From: an uncultured Clostridia bacterium
GTDB taxonomy: Bacteria; Bacillota; Clostridia; Christensenellales; CAG-917
NCBI GenBank assembly: GCA_947589635.1
Contig: CANQCC010000012.1
Location: 1-20,809 of the forward strand
DNA length: 20,809 nucleotides
Direction: 5' to 3'
The notes below the pieces were generated by a model. The model saw only the letters and a list, made by a program, of their open reading frames with translations, had not been told where the DNA came from and made no database searches. The stretch's first letter is position 1. Every line of letters begins with the position of its first letter. Shown in pieces: positions 7,146 to 13,904 of this stretch. A program made the position numbers and the translations under genes.

Positions 7146-8228
7146 ATGAGGATAACTTCGCTTGAGCTTAAGGACTTCAGAAACTATAAGACCGCGCACA
7201 TAGAACTTAGCGACGGCCTCAATGTTTTATACGGCGAAAACGCAAGCGGAAAAACAAATATGCTTGAAAGCATATACCTCTGCTCCATCTTCAAAAGCCC
7301 TCGCACCACCCGCGATAAAGAACTTGTGCGCATGGGCGCGGACAGCGCTACGGTCAGGTTGGAAGTGCAAAGAAAATTCAAAAAACACACAATACTTCTC
7401 AATATCGACGCGCAAGGCCACAAAAAAGTCGCCGTAAACAACATCCCCGTAAACCGCGCGGGGCAGCTTATAGGCATTCTCGGCGTGGTCTTCTTCTCCC
7501 CCGACGAGATGAAACTTGTCAAAGAGTCTCCCGCCGAGCGCCGCCGCTTTTTGGACGTCGGACTTTGCCAACAGCAAAAAAGCTATTTTATAGCCCTGCA
7601 GCGCTACAATAAGACCCTCAAGCAAAAAAACAATCTGCTTAAAGAGTACAGGCGCAGCGAAAATATAGACGACATGCTTGACATTTGGGACGCGGGACTT
7701 GCAAAAGAAGGCGCATACATAATAAAAAAGAGGCTTGAATATATATCGGTGCTCAACGAGGCGGCGGGAAAGTTTCACACCGCGATAAGCGGCGATAAAG
7801 AAAAACTTTTCCTTTCCTACGAAAACTCGCTCGAAGGCGGCGACGACATAGAGGAAAGATTGCTTAAAGCCATAAAAAACTCCCGCGAGAAGGATAAAGA
7901 ACTCGGTTTTTGCACCGTAGGCCCCCACCGCGACGACATAAAAATAGAACTAAACGGCAAGGATAGCCGCAAATTTGCCTCGCAGGGACAACAGCGCACG
8001 ATCGCGCTCGCGATGAAACTCGGCGAAGTCGTCATCTTCAAAAACGAGATTGGCGAAACCCCTGTTTTACTCCTCGACGACGTGCTCAGCGAGCTTGACG
8101 AGTCAAGACAGGAGCTGCTTTTGAAACTTACCTCCGGTTTTCAAACCGTCATCACCTGCACGGAGTACGATCTTAAAACGCCCGCGGCGATGTACAAGAT
8201 AAACGACGGCAGCGCGAAAAAAGATTGA
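7146..8228 (+). CDS. recF: DNA replication and repair ATPase RecF
   Basis: 360 aa, an SMC-like ABC ATPase that with RecO and RecR loads RecA at single-strand gaps. The start MRITSLELKDFRNY is the classical RecF N-terminus. Walker A is GENASGKTN (near residue 30), the ABC signature is in KFASQGQQRTIALAMK, and Walker B with the D-loop is PVLLLDDVLSELD. Length is normal. An in-frame TTG two codons earlier lies too close to the -10 box to be preferred. There is no ribosome site, and the mRNA is predicted leaderless. In Bacillota recF usually follows dnaN; here it stands alone, divergent from dnaA, and ends in a terminator shared with parB. Third positions favour A and C. Confidence 0.97.
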   Translation: MRITSLELKDFRNYKTAHIELSDGLNVLYGENASGKTNMLESIYLCSIFKSPRTTRDKELVRMGADSATVRLEVQRKFKKHTILLNIDAQGHKKVAVNNIPVNRAGQLIGILGVVFFSPDEMKLVKESPAERRRFLDVGLCQQQKSYFIALQRYNKTLKQKNNLLKEYRRSENIDDMLDIWDAGLAKEGAYIIKKRLEYISVLNEAAGKFHTAISGDKEKLFLSYENSLEGGDDIEERLLKAIKNSREKDKELGFCTVGPHRDDIKIELNGKDSRKFASQGQQRTIALAMKLGEVVIFKNEIGETPVLLLDDVLSELDESRQELLLKLTSGFQTVITCTEYDLKTPAAMYKINDGSAKKD

Positions 8229-8235
8229 TTTATAT

Positions 8236-8269
8236 AAAAACGGCTCGGCGTTTTACCGGACCGTTTTTT
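8236..8269. terminator. Bidirectional terminator between recF and parB
   Basis: AAAAACGG pairs with CCGTTTTT, then a 2-nt internal mismatch and a 3-bp upper stem around the loop. A-run on one side and T-run on the other suit termination of both converging genes. Confidence 0.85.
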
Positions 8270-8293
8270 ACTGTGATGTTAAAATTTATACGT

Positions 8294-9184
8294 TTAGATG
8301 TTTGATTTTTTAAGATACTGGACAAGCGCGTGAATGCGGTTAAGGTCGTCCTCATTGAAATAGTCTATGATAATGCGTCCCTTGCTTTCATTGCCCTTGA
8401 TTTTTACCTTAGTCGCGAAGATGCGCTTCATGTCGTTAAGCATATCGCGGATCTCGAGGCTTTGCATGACCTCTCTCGGCCCGCCGACGTTGGATTTACG
8501 CGTAAAGTACAGACGCACATTCTGCTCCAGATCGCGCACAGACTGTTTTTTTCTGACCGCGTCGCGCGCCATCTGCACGAGGACGTCTTTGTCGTCTATT
8601 GAGATGAGGGAACGCGCATGCCCGGGAGACAGCTCGCCGGAGCGCACAAGATCTGTCACCTCGTCGGGAAGCTGCAAAAGGCGAAGAGTGTTTGTGACGT
8701 ACGGGCGGGATTTGCCTATGCGCGCCGCGACCTCTTCTTGCGTGAGGTTGTGATTTTCCATAAGCTCGCGCATACCCTCCGCCGCTTCGATGGCGTTGAG
8801 GTCTTCGCGATGCAGGTTTTCTATAAGCGATATCTCTTGTATCTGTTGAGGAGTAAGCTCCCTGACGATAGCGGGCACCTTTTTAAGCCCCGCCATAAGG
8901 CTTGCCCTGAAGCGCCGCTCGCCCGCGATGATAAGATATCTGCCGCCATCCGATTTTACAAGCAACAGAGGTTGCAGCACGCCGTAAGTGGCGATAGAAT
9001 TTGCCATTTCCTTAAGGCTTTCCTCATTGAAAGTTTTGCGCGGCTGATTGGGGTTGCGATCGATAAGCGAAATATCTATCTCCTGAGTGGGGATATCGTC
9101 GCTTATTTGCACGGAAACGTTTGTTTCGCTGTCGTTAAACAGGGCGCTCAGCCCCTTTCCAAGACCACCTTTGGGCACTGCCAT
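8294..9184 (-). CDS. parB: Chromosome partitioning protein ParB (parS-binding CTPase clamp)
   Basis: 296 aa. It opens with the ParA-stimulating N-terminal motif (GGLGKGLSALF), followed by the CTP-binding ParB domain with GERRFRA (motif C2) and ENLHREDLN, and a helix-turn-helix region (LTQEEVAARIGKSRPYVTN, GELSPGHARSL) that reads parS. A C-terminal dimerisation segment ends the protein. It loads at parS, slides on DNA and recruits SMC. The ATG at 9184 is chosen over a TTG at 9196 because GGAGG sits between them with a 5-nt gap to the ATG. parB follows parA by 13 nt in one operon. Its target sites are in the same window, at 12451 and 12965. Confidence 0.97.
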   Translation of the reverse strand: MAVPKGGLGKGLSALFNDSETNVSVQISDDIPTQEIDISLIDRNPNQPRKTFNEESLKEMANSIATYGVLQPLLLVKSDGGRYLIIAGERRFRASLMAGLKKVPAIVRELTPQQIQEISLIENLHREDLNAIEAAEGMRELMENHNLTQEEVAARIGKSRPYVTNTLRLLQLPDEVTDLVRSGELSPGHARSLISIDDKDVLVQMARDAVRKKQSVRDLEQNVRLYFTRKSNVGGPREVMQSLEIRDMLNDMKRIFATKVKIKGNESKGRIIIDYFNEDDLNRIHALVQYLKKSNI

Positions 9185-9197
9185 ATTGTCCTCCAAA

Positions 9198-9965
9198 TCA
9201 CTTTATCTTTAATAAAAATTCTTTTGCGAGAGCGTCGTACGCCGCCGCGCCTGCGCAGCGTTTGTCATATATTATCACGGGTTTGCCATAGCTTGGGGCC
9301 TCCGCAAGACGGATGTTGCGAGGGATTTTCGTATCATACACCCTGTCTCCGAAGAATTTTACTATCTCCTCAAGCACGGCGCGCGACAGCTTTGACCTGC
9401 CGTCGTACATTGTAAGCACCACGCCCGAAATCTCTATTGCGGGATTCAAGTGCTTTTTGACAAGTTTTATCGTGTTCATCATCTGGCTTAGCCCCTCAAG
9501 CGCGAAAAATTCGCACTGAATGGGCACTATCACGCCGTCCGACGCCGTAAGCGCGTTGACTGTCAACAGGCCGAGAGAGGGCGGACAATCAATAAATATA
9601 AGATCGTAGTCGTCCTTTATGCCTTCCAGCTTTTCCTCAAGCACGCGCTCCCTGCCAATGACGATCTGGCTGAGTTCAAGCTCCGCGCCGGCAAGATCTC
9701 CCGATGACGGGATGATACAAAGCCCGTCGACCTCCGTCTTGCACACCGCTTCCCCCGCGGACAGATCGTCGCAAAGCACGCCGTATATAGACTTTTTAAG
9801 TTTCTTATCAAATATTCCAAGCGCGCTTGAGGCGTTGCTTTGAGGGTCGAAGTCCACAATAAGCGCCCGCTTGCCCTGCTCCGCGCACGCCGCCGCAAGA
9901 TTTACACACGTAGTGGTCTTGCCCACGCCGCCCTTTTGGTTTGAAAGAGAAATTATCTTTGCCAT
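9198..9965 (-). CDS. parA: Chromosome partitioning ATPase ParA (Soj)
   Basis: 255 aa, a deviant-Walker ATPase of the MinD/ParA family. The N-terminus MAKIISLSNQKGGVGKTTT carries the signature lysine (KGGVGKTT); Walker A' is DFDPQSNAS and the Walker B region FIDCPPSLGLLTVNAL. ATP-bound ParA binds DNA non-specifically, moves ParB-parS complexes and in B. subtilis also regulates DnaA. It is the first gene of the parA-parB operon. It lacks a Shine-Dalgarno sequence: a -10 box ends 6 nt before the ATG, predicting a leaderless message. parS half-sites lie just upstream of the promoter. Confidence 0.97.
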   Translation of the reverse strand: MAKIISLSNQKGGVGKTTTCVNLAAACAEQGKRALIVDFDPQSNASSALGIFDKKLKKSIYGVLCDDLSAGEAVCKTEVDGLCIIPSSGDLAGAELELSQIVIGRERVLEEKLEGIKDDYDLIFIDCPPSLGLLTVNALTASDGVIVPIQCEFFALEGLSQMMNTIKLVKKHLNPAIEISGVVLTMYDGRSKLSRAVLEEIVKFFGDRVYDTKIPRNIRLAEAPSYGKPVIIYDKRCAGAAAYDALAKEFLLKIK

Positions 9966-9971
9966 ACAAAG

Positions 9972-10000
9972 AGTTTAACACAAGGCGGCGCATTTATCAA
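9972..10000 (-). promoter_or_regulatory. parA promoter
   Basis: On the minus strand TTGATA (10000-9995), 17-bp spacer, TAAACT (9977-9972), then 6 nt to the ATG at 9965. Transcription would start at or next to the A of the start codon. Confidence 0.6.
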
Positions 10001-10004
10001 GGAA

Positions 10005-10024
10005 TGTTTCACAATTTGTTTCAC
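10005..10024. promoter_or_regulatory. Two direct parS half-sites upstream of parA
   Basis: TGTTTCAC occurs at 10005-10012 and again at 10017-10024, 12 bp apart, next to the -35 element. Each is one arm of the parS palindrome. They could let ParB act on its own operon; no full site is present. Confidence 0.4.
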
Positions 10025-10038
10025 AAAAATTTTCTTAT

Positions 10039-10160
10039 CGCCGCGAATAATTTTCAAGCCGCGAATTTAAGCGGGATACAATAAAAGAAAACGGGATATC
10101 AAAGCGGCGATCTTATGCGGGATACAAAAGGAGCCTTTGTCAAAGCGGCGACTTTTTTAT
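10039..10160. repeat. Short tandem repeats in the rsmG-parA spacer
   Basis: Two imperfect units with a 46-bp period start at 10071 and 10117. Each begins GCGGGATACAA and carries the 12-mer TCAAAGCGGCGA (10099-10110 and 10140-10151). The second 12-mer overlaps the rsmG stop codon. Just before them GCCGCGAAT is repeated at a ~19-bp period (10039-10068). A weak hairpin ACAAAGG/CCTTTTGT lies on the minus strand and may end rsmG transcription. Confidence 0.6.
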
Positions 10161-10838
10161 AAGAGAGTATCTTCGCGGATATTTTTTTTGGGTCTCGGCG
10201 GTCTTTTCAAACACCAACAGCGCGCGGGGATCCCCGTTTGGCAAGACAAACTCTTTGACCTCGCGAAGCGCCATATTCAGCGCCTTTTGCGCGTTTTGAG
10301 AGATGGAAAGCTCGCTGTCGTCCGCCTTGTACGCAATAAATAACCCGCCCACTTTTATAAGCGGCGCGGCAAGCTCCAGAAGTACGTTGAGTTTTGCGAC
10401 CGCCCTAGCCGTCGCTACGTCAAAACTATTAAATAATGATGTTTGCTCCTCTGCCCTGCCCGCGACCGCGCTTATGTTTTCAAGCCCCAATTTCATGGCG
10501 GAATCCGCAATGAACGTCGTCTTTTTAAGCGTGGAGTCAAGCGCTGTCACGCGAATATCCGCGCGCGCTATCGCAAGCGGCACGCTTGGAAAGCCCGCCC
10601 CCGCGCCTATATCTATCAGCCTCGCGCCGACAGGAATGAGAGGCGCCGCCGCAAGCGAGTCCGCTATGTGCTTTATAATAAAATCGCGCTCGTCGGTGAT
10701 GGCGGTCAGATTGAAGCGCTCGTTTGCCTCCATAGTCAGCTCGTAAAACTTGACGAGGGAGCAAAGCTGCTTGTCCGTCAAGGAAACGCCAAGGTTTTTG
10801 AGGCTTGTCAAAAGCAGATCGAGGTTTTTTTCGTCCAT
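10140..10838 (-). CDS. rsmG: 16S rRNA (guanine527-N7)-methyltransferase
   Basis: 232 aa, normal length for RsmG/GidB. It methylates G527 (E. coli numbering) of 16S rRNA with SAM; loss gives low-level streptomycin resistance. The SAM site is LIDIGAGAGFPSVPLAI, followed by VTALDS, the GRAEE block and DVATARAVAKL; the C-terminus is the usual Lys/Arg-rich KKYPRRYSLIKKSPL. It belongs to the origin-linked rsmG-parA-parB group, though a 174-bp spacer and separate promoter divide it from parA. There is no Shine-Dalgarno sequence and a -10 box ends 6 nt before the ATG, so the mRNA is predicted to be leaderless. It is divergent from mtnN. Confidence 0.96.
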   Translation of the reverse strand: MDEKNLDLLLTSLKNLGVSLTDKQLCSLVKFYELTMEANERFNLTAITDERDFIIKHIADSLAAAPLIPVGARLIDIGAGAGFPSVPLAIARADIRVTALDSTLKKTTFIADSAMKLGLENISAVAGRAEEQTSLFNSFDVATARAVAKLNVLLELAAPLIKVGGLFIAYKADDSELSISQNAQKALNMALREVKEFVLPNGDPRALLVFEKTAETQKKYPRRYSLIKKSPL

Positions 10839-10844
10839 AGGATA

Positions 10845-10873
10845 AGTTTAGCATCGAGGGCGCCTAAAGGCAA
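10845..10873 (-). promoter_or_regulatory. rsmG promoter
   Basis: On the minus strand TTGCCT (10873-10868), 17-bp spacer, TAAACT (10850-10845), then 6 nt to the ATG at 10838. The geometry is the same as for parA. Confidence 0.55.
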
Positions 10874-10924
10874 TCTTTTTTCGCGCGGGAAGAAGCAAAA
10901 AATATTTACGAAACTCAAAAAATA

Positions 10925-10953
10925 TTGAGATGTCGCCTGATTTGTGCTATCAT
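10925..10953 (+). promoter_or_regulatory. mtnN promoter
   Basis: TTGAGA (10925-10930), 17-bp spacer, TATCAT (10948-10953) with TG one base upstream (extended -10). The leader is about 12 nt and consists mainly of the ribosome site GGAGG. Confidence 0.65.
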
Positions 10954-10971
10954 ATTCATCGGAGGCGGAAT

Positions 10972-11694
10972 ATGAGAATTGGCATCATCACCGCTATGGC
11001 GGAAGAAACCTATCCGATTTTGAAAAAACTTGGCAATATCGTCGCGCAAAGCGTCATCTCGGGCGTCAAAGTCTGCAAGGCGGAGGTCGGCGCGCACACA
11101 ATATATCTTGCTACGGGAGGCGTGGGCGAAATTCGCACCGCCATGACCGCGCAGATGCTCAAGGACTTGTTCGATGTGGAAGTCATGCTAAACTTCGGGT
11201 TTGTAGGAGCGCTCAACAGAAACCTTAAACAGGGCGAACTTGTGCTTGCAAAACGCGTCTGCCACTACCAATTTGACAGCTCGGCTATAGACGGCACCGT
11301 CCCCGGGCAATACGACGGGAAAGAGGACAGATATTATTATCTTGACGGCGCGCTGATCGACAGAGTGCTACTTGCGACCCGCCTGCCCCTTAAACAGGTC
11401 TCCGTGGCAAGCGGGGACGTCTTCGTCGCGGACGGAGCGCTTAAGACCCGCCTGAGAGAAGAGTTTGAGTGTGACATCTGCGAGATGGAGCTTGCCGCCC
11501 TCGCGCTTGTGTGCGAGCGCAACTGCGTGCCCCTCATCAGCCTTAAGGTCGTGTCGGATTGCGCGGACGGATCCGCCCCCGAAACCTTCTCGGCCGTCGC
11601 AAAGCGCGGAGTCACCAGATATGAGGAACTTCTTCCCTCGATCCTTGCGGCAGTCACCGGCGAAGCCTCGCCCCTCCCGCCGATAAGGAAATAA
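10972..11694 (+). CDS. mtnN: 5'-methylthioadenosine/S-adenosylhomocysteine nucleosidase
   Basis: 240 aa of the PNP/UDP phosphorylase fold. It hydrolyses MTA and SAH (and 5'-deoxyadenosine) to adenine plus the thioribose, relieving inhibition of SAM enzymes and feeding autoinducer-2 and methionine recycling. Visible family marks are the N-terminus MRIGIITAMAEE with the catalytic Glu, the glycine turn ATGGVGEIRTAM, ICEMELAALA (the usual MEGAA motif with Leu for Gly) and VVSDCADGSA with the catalytic Asp. The ATG at 10972 is preferred over an upstream TTG at 10930 because GGAGG lies 6 nt before it and the shorter form begins at the family consensus. The MEL variant is a small doubt about exact substrate range. 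Its 3' end is followed by a strong terminator. Confidence 0.93.
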   Translation: MRIGIITAMAEETYPILKKLGNIVAQSVISGVKVCKAEVGAHTIYLATGGVGEIRTAMTAQMLKDLFDVEVMLNFGFVGALNRNLKQGELVLAKRVCHYQFDSSAIDGTVPGQYDGKEDRYYYLDGALIDRVLLATRLPLKQVSVASGDVFVADGALKTRLREEFECDICEMELAALALVCERNCVPLISLKVVSDCADGSAPETFSAVAKRGVTRYEELLPSILAAVTGEASPLPPIRK

Positions 11695-11730
11695 ATCGCA
11701 ACCGGCAAGAAAAAAATAATACTCAATTAC

Positions 11731-11766
11731 AAACAGTCGAGCATATCGACTGTTTATTTTTGTGCG
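11731..11766 (+). terminator. mtnN terminator
   Basis: A perfect 10-bp stem AAACAGTCGA / TCGACTGTTT around a 5-nt loop, followed by ATTTTTGTG. The A-rich left side may also let it stop minus-strand transcripts. Confidence 0.9.
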
Positions 11767-12450
11767 CACGGTTCAAAAGTAAACCAAACATAGAAATCAT
11801 AAAATCAGTCCGCGCCGGTAATCAAACAAACCAAACAGAAGCGCAAAACAAATATAATCAAAGCATGCCACGCAAGCCGCAAACCCTTAGTATATAAATT
11901 CAAAACACAGTAATCATAAAGTATGCCACGCAAGATAATTAGCCTGTGGCGCCCGAGATTGAAACAAAGTACCATAACAGGCATAATCGGCAAGAATAAT
12001 GATGAAGAGAGATGATACAAATATCAAGAGTACAATCGTCAACCAAGAGCCTGGCAGATCAAAAAGACATCTAAAAATTGCCGCATAAAAAAGCGGACAA
12101 CATAGATGGGACGAACGGTTAAATTTACATCATGAAGAAGCAAATTATAGAATGTGATTCTATCATAATAAAGATAATCTGCAATCTTCCCTTTTATCTC
12201 CGCATATCACAAACCGCTTCAAACATGTTTCATATTATTACAGTGCTACAAACCCACACAACAAACAACACATAATTAAAAACATAAAACAGGCAAACAA
12301 GCGTGCCTAAAGACAAACGCATTGCCCTGCTGCAACAAACCTCGAGCCTTGAAAGCCGCCATATCAAACAATCCGAGTTATCAAAGAATCGCAAAAAATA
12401 TAATTTTCTATTGCCACACACAAGCATTATTTTATGAAAACAGGACAGCC
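11767..12450. other. Gene-free block, left part, A/C-rich on the + strand
   Basis: No reading frame here has both a start signal and recognisable protein features; the minus-strand frames are short and low-complexity. Base use is strongly skewed: by hand count 11821-11880 has A30 T5 C17 G8, and 12241-12300 has A34 T6 C16 G4. A ~36-bp imperfect direct repeat (11846-11876 and 11900-11934) is the main internal structure. Confidence 0.6.
11846..11934. repeat. Imperfect direct repeat ending ATGCCACGCAAG
   Basis: Two units share CAAAACA, TAATCA and then the exact 12-mer ATGCCACGCAAG (11865-11876 and 11923-11934), a 58-bp period. They lie in non-coding DNA left of the first parS site. Confidence 0.7.
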
Positions 12451-12466
12451 TGTTTCACGTGAAACA
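12451..12466. promoter_or_regulatory. parS site 1 (perfect)
   Basis: TGTTTCACGTGAAACA, identical to the 16-bp consensus loaded by ParB/Spo0J. It sits where base skew changes sign. Confidence 0.97.
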
Positions 12467-12493
12467 TAACAAATTATTGATAGAAAACTGCCA

Positions 12494-12513
12494 CACATAA
12501 TTGATGTTATGTG
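12494..12513. repeat. Inverted repeat 28 bp right of parS 1
   Basis: CACATAA / TTATGTG with a 6-nt loop, directly before a TATAAT (12517-12522) that has no matching -35 element. A second small hairpin AAGCATA / TATGCTT lies at 12604-12620. Confidence 0.5.
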
Positions 12514-12964
12514 CGCTATAATCTAAGATATGTCAAAGGAATAGTTTTCATATCGATTTATAATGATAAAGAGGGCGTGCGCTTCTTAAGTTTGGCAAGC
12601 ATAAAGCATAATATATGCTTATAAAGACCTTTCGCGGACATCTTATGGCTGTCGCAGAGATCAGGAAGAACAATCTAAGGTCATAAAAGTCAATCAACTA
12701 AGGACGGGGTATTGGTATTATTCATGGTTATGAATTTGCGTGGTGTAATGCCTGATGCTTATCCTGTCGCCTGACGACCCCAAATACGATGTTGTGGCGG
12801 TGTGTTTGCGTGTGGAGGCTAAAATTGCCGTCGCCAATGTTCTCCAAAACGGTAACGCGCCCTGGGTTGATTGCGCGAAAAAGCTGAGAAATAAAGTAAA
12901 ACACCAAAAGTATCCGACAGTGCTCAAAAATGCACAAAAACGGCAATATGTTAACCAAAGTATA

Positions 12965-12980
12965 TGTTTCACGTGAAACA
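12965..12980. promoter_or_regulatory. parS site 2 (perfect)
   Basis: TGTTTCACGTGAAACA, an exact consensus site 514 bp from site 1. It is read as MFHVKH in one minus-strand frame, which produces a spurious ORF. Confidence 0.97.
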
Positions 12981-12996
12981 TTTTGATTTTTCGCGC

Positions 12997-13012
12997 AGTT
13001 TCACGTGGAACT
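12997..13012. promoter_or_regulatory. Degenerate parS-like site
   Basis: AGTTTCACGTGGAACT, 13 of 16 matches to parS with the CACGTG core intact, 16 bp right of site 2. Confidence 0.55.
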
Positions 13013-13074
13013 TCAGAAAGCGAAAACCCTACTAAACAGTGGCTTTTTTGAAGTTCGAATAACGATTTGATTTG

Positions 13075-13208
13075 TTTGACCCAAATTTTTTCGTGGTCCT
13101 TTGACCCAAATTTTACCGCCGAAAAATTCTATCGAATGTTTCTCGATTTTTATAGAATTTTGCCGTAGTTTCACGATTTTTATAGAATTGGCTAAAATAT
13201 AGAATTTT
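13075..13208. repeat. AT-rich iteron-like direct repeats
   Basis: TTTGACCCAAATTTT occurs at 13075-13089 and 13100-13114 (25-bp period). CGATTTTTATAGAATT occurs at 13144-13159 and 13174-13189 (30-bp period). TATAGAATTTT recurs at 13198-13208, and its inverse AATTCTAT is at 13125-13132. Spacing and AT content resemble iterons or a DNA-unwinding element. Confidence 0.8.
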
Positions 13209-13394
13209 GTGACCTCTTATAGCGCTGCAATAGCGTTGATTTTGGTTTGCCGGGCGTGTAAATGAAGGTTTTGCTGTCGAGTGCCGCCTCATAATATATG
13301 CGTGAACTCGAGCTAAAGCTAAGAAATTGCATGTTAAAGTGAGATTTTGGCGCGCATATTGCGCGTTTTACCTAAAAAATCTGCTGTAACATAG

Positions 13395-13525
13395 CGCATA
13401 ATTGTCGCTGTCGCGATGTCTCTTCCGCGGTAACTTAGGGCGTAAACATGTTTTCTTACAGTTACCGCGGCAAAATTTCCCGGATTTTTCGCGCTAAGAG
13501 ACAGTGCGGCGCAAGATATTATGCG
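13395..13525. repeat. Three-tier nested inverted repeat
   Basis: Outer arms CGCATAAT (13395-13402) / ATTATGCG (13518-13525); middle arms TGTCTCTT (13417-13424) / AAGAGACA (13496-13503); inner arms CCGCGGTAAC (13425-13434) / GTTACCGCGG (13461-13470). All three pairs are perfect and correctly nested, so single-stranded DNA or RNA could fold into one long arm. A 12-bp palindrome TTACTGCAGTAA follows at 13557-13568. Confidence 0.8.
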
Positions 13526-13595
13526 ATTTTGCCGCAATTCCCGCATAATCTTATGCTTACTGCAGTAAATTGAGGCGCAATAAGACGGATTGACG

Positions 13596-13611
13596 TGTTT
13601 CACGTCAAACA
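13596..13611. promoter_or_regulatory. Variant parS site
   Basis: TGTTTCACGTCAAACA, 15 of 16 matches to the consensus, 11 bp before a DnaA box. Confidence 0.75.
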
Positions 13612-13621
13612 AAACTTCCAC

Positions 13622-13861
13622 TTATCCACCTTTACCGCGAAGGCTCCGCCCACGATTTTTGCTTAAATAAGTTCAATTTTTGCAAATTTTCTAATAAACA
13701 GCTCATTTTTTAACTTGTTATCCACCGCATTTACTCGCTTTATTTGGCGCTTTGAGGCGTGATTTTGTCAAAACTTGTATCATAGCGCGAACTCAGATCC
13801 TTGCCGCAGAGGAGGCGAAGTTATTCCCCGATATCAAATCACAATTTTGCATTGTGGATAA
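13622..13861. promoter_or_regulatory. DnaA-box cluster upstream of gyrB
   Basis: TTATCCACC at 13622-13630 and again at 13718-13726 (one mismatch each), and a perfect box in reverse, TGTGGATAA, at 13853-13861. The last lies 14 bp upstream of the gyrB -35 element and may also affect gyrB expression. Confidence 0.7.
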
Positions 13862-13875
13862 GTTGCTTAAAACAG

Positions 13876-13904
13876 TTGCATTCGCGCGCGCACGATGTTA
13901 TAAT
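13876..13904 (+). promoter_or_regulatory. gyrB-gyrA promoter
   Basis: TTGCAT (13876-13881), 17-bp spacer, perfect TATAAT (13899-13904) with TG one base upstream. The leader is about 60 nt and starts with an AT-rich hairpin, AACTAT (13911-13916) / ATAGTT (13933-13938). Confidence 0.8.

Larger units (their letters stand above)
12430..13875. other. Candidate replication origin/centromere region (oriC-parS)
   Basis: This non-coding stretch contains two perfect and two variant parS sites, an AT-rich set of iteron-like repeats (13075-13208), a nested inverted repeat (13395-13525), and one perfect plus two near-perfect DnaA boxes (13622-13861). The base skew of non-coding DNA changes from C/A-rich to G/T-rich on the + strand near 12.45 kb, the direction expected when passing an origin from left to right. 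Flanking gene sets mostly point away: parB, parA, rsmG and dnaA leftward, gyrB and gyrA rightward. No protein gene or known RNA family was recognised. The exact melting site cannot be fixed by eye. Confidence 0.55.

Noticed and set aside
12755..12976. 73-codon plus-strand frame between the parS sites
   Set aside because: No convincing ribosome site at its ATG, ends inside parS, no recognisable features. An ATT start after GGAGG was considered but is too weak.
12718..12981. Minus-strand frame beginning MFHVKH
   Set aside because: MFHVKH is simply the translation of the parS site; no ribosome site or conserved residues.
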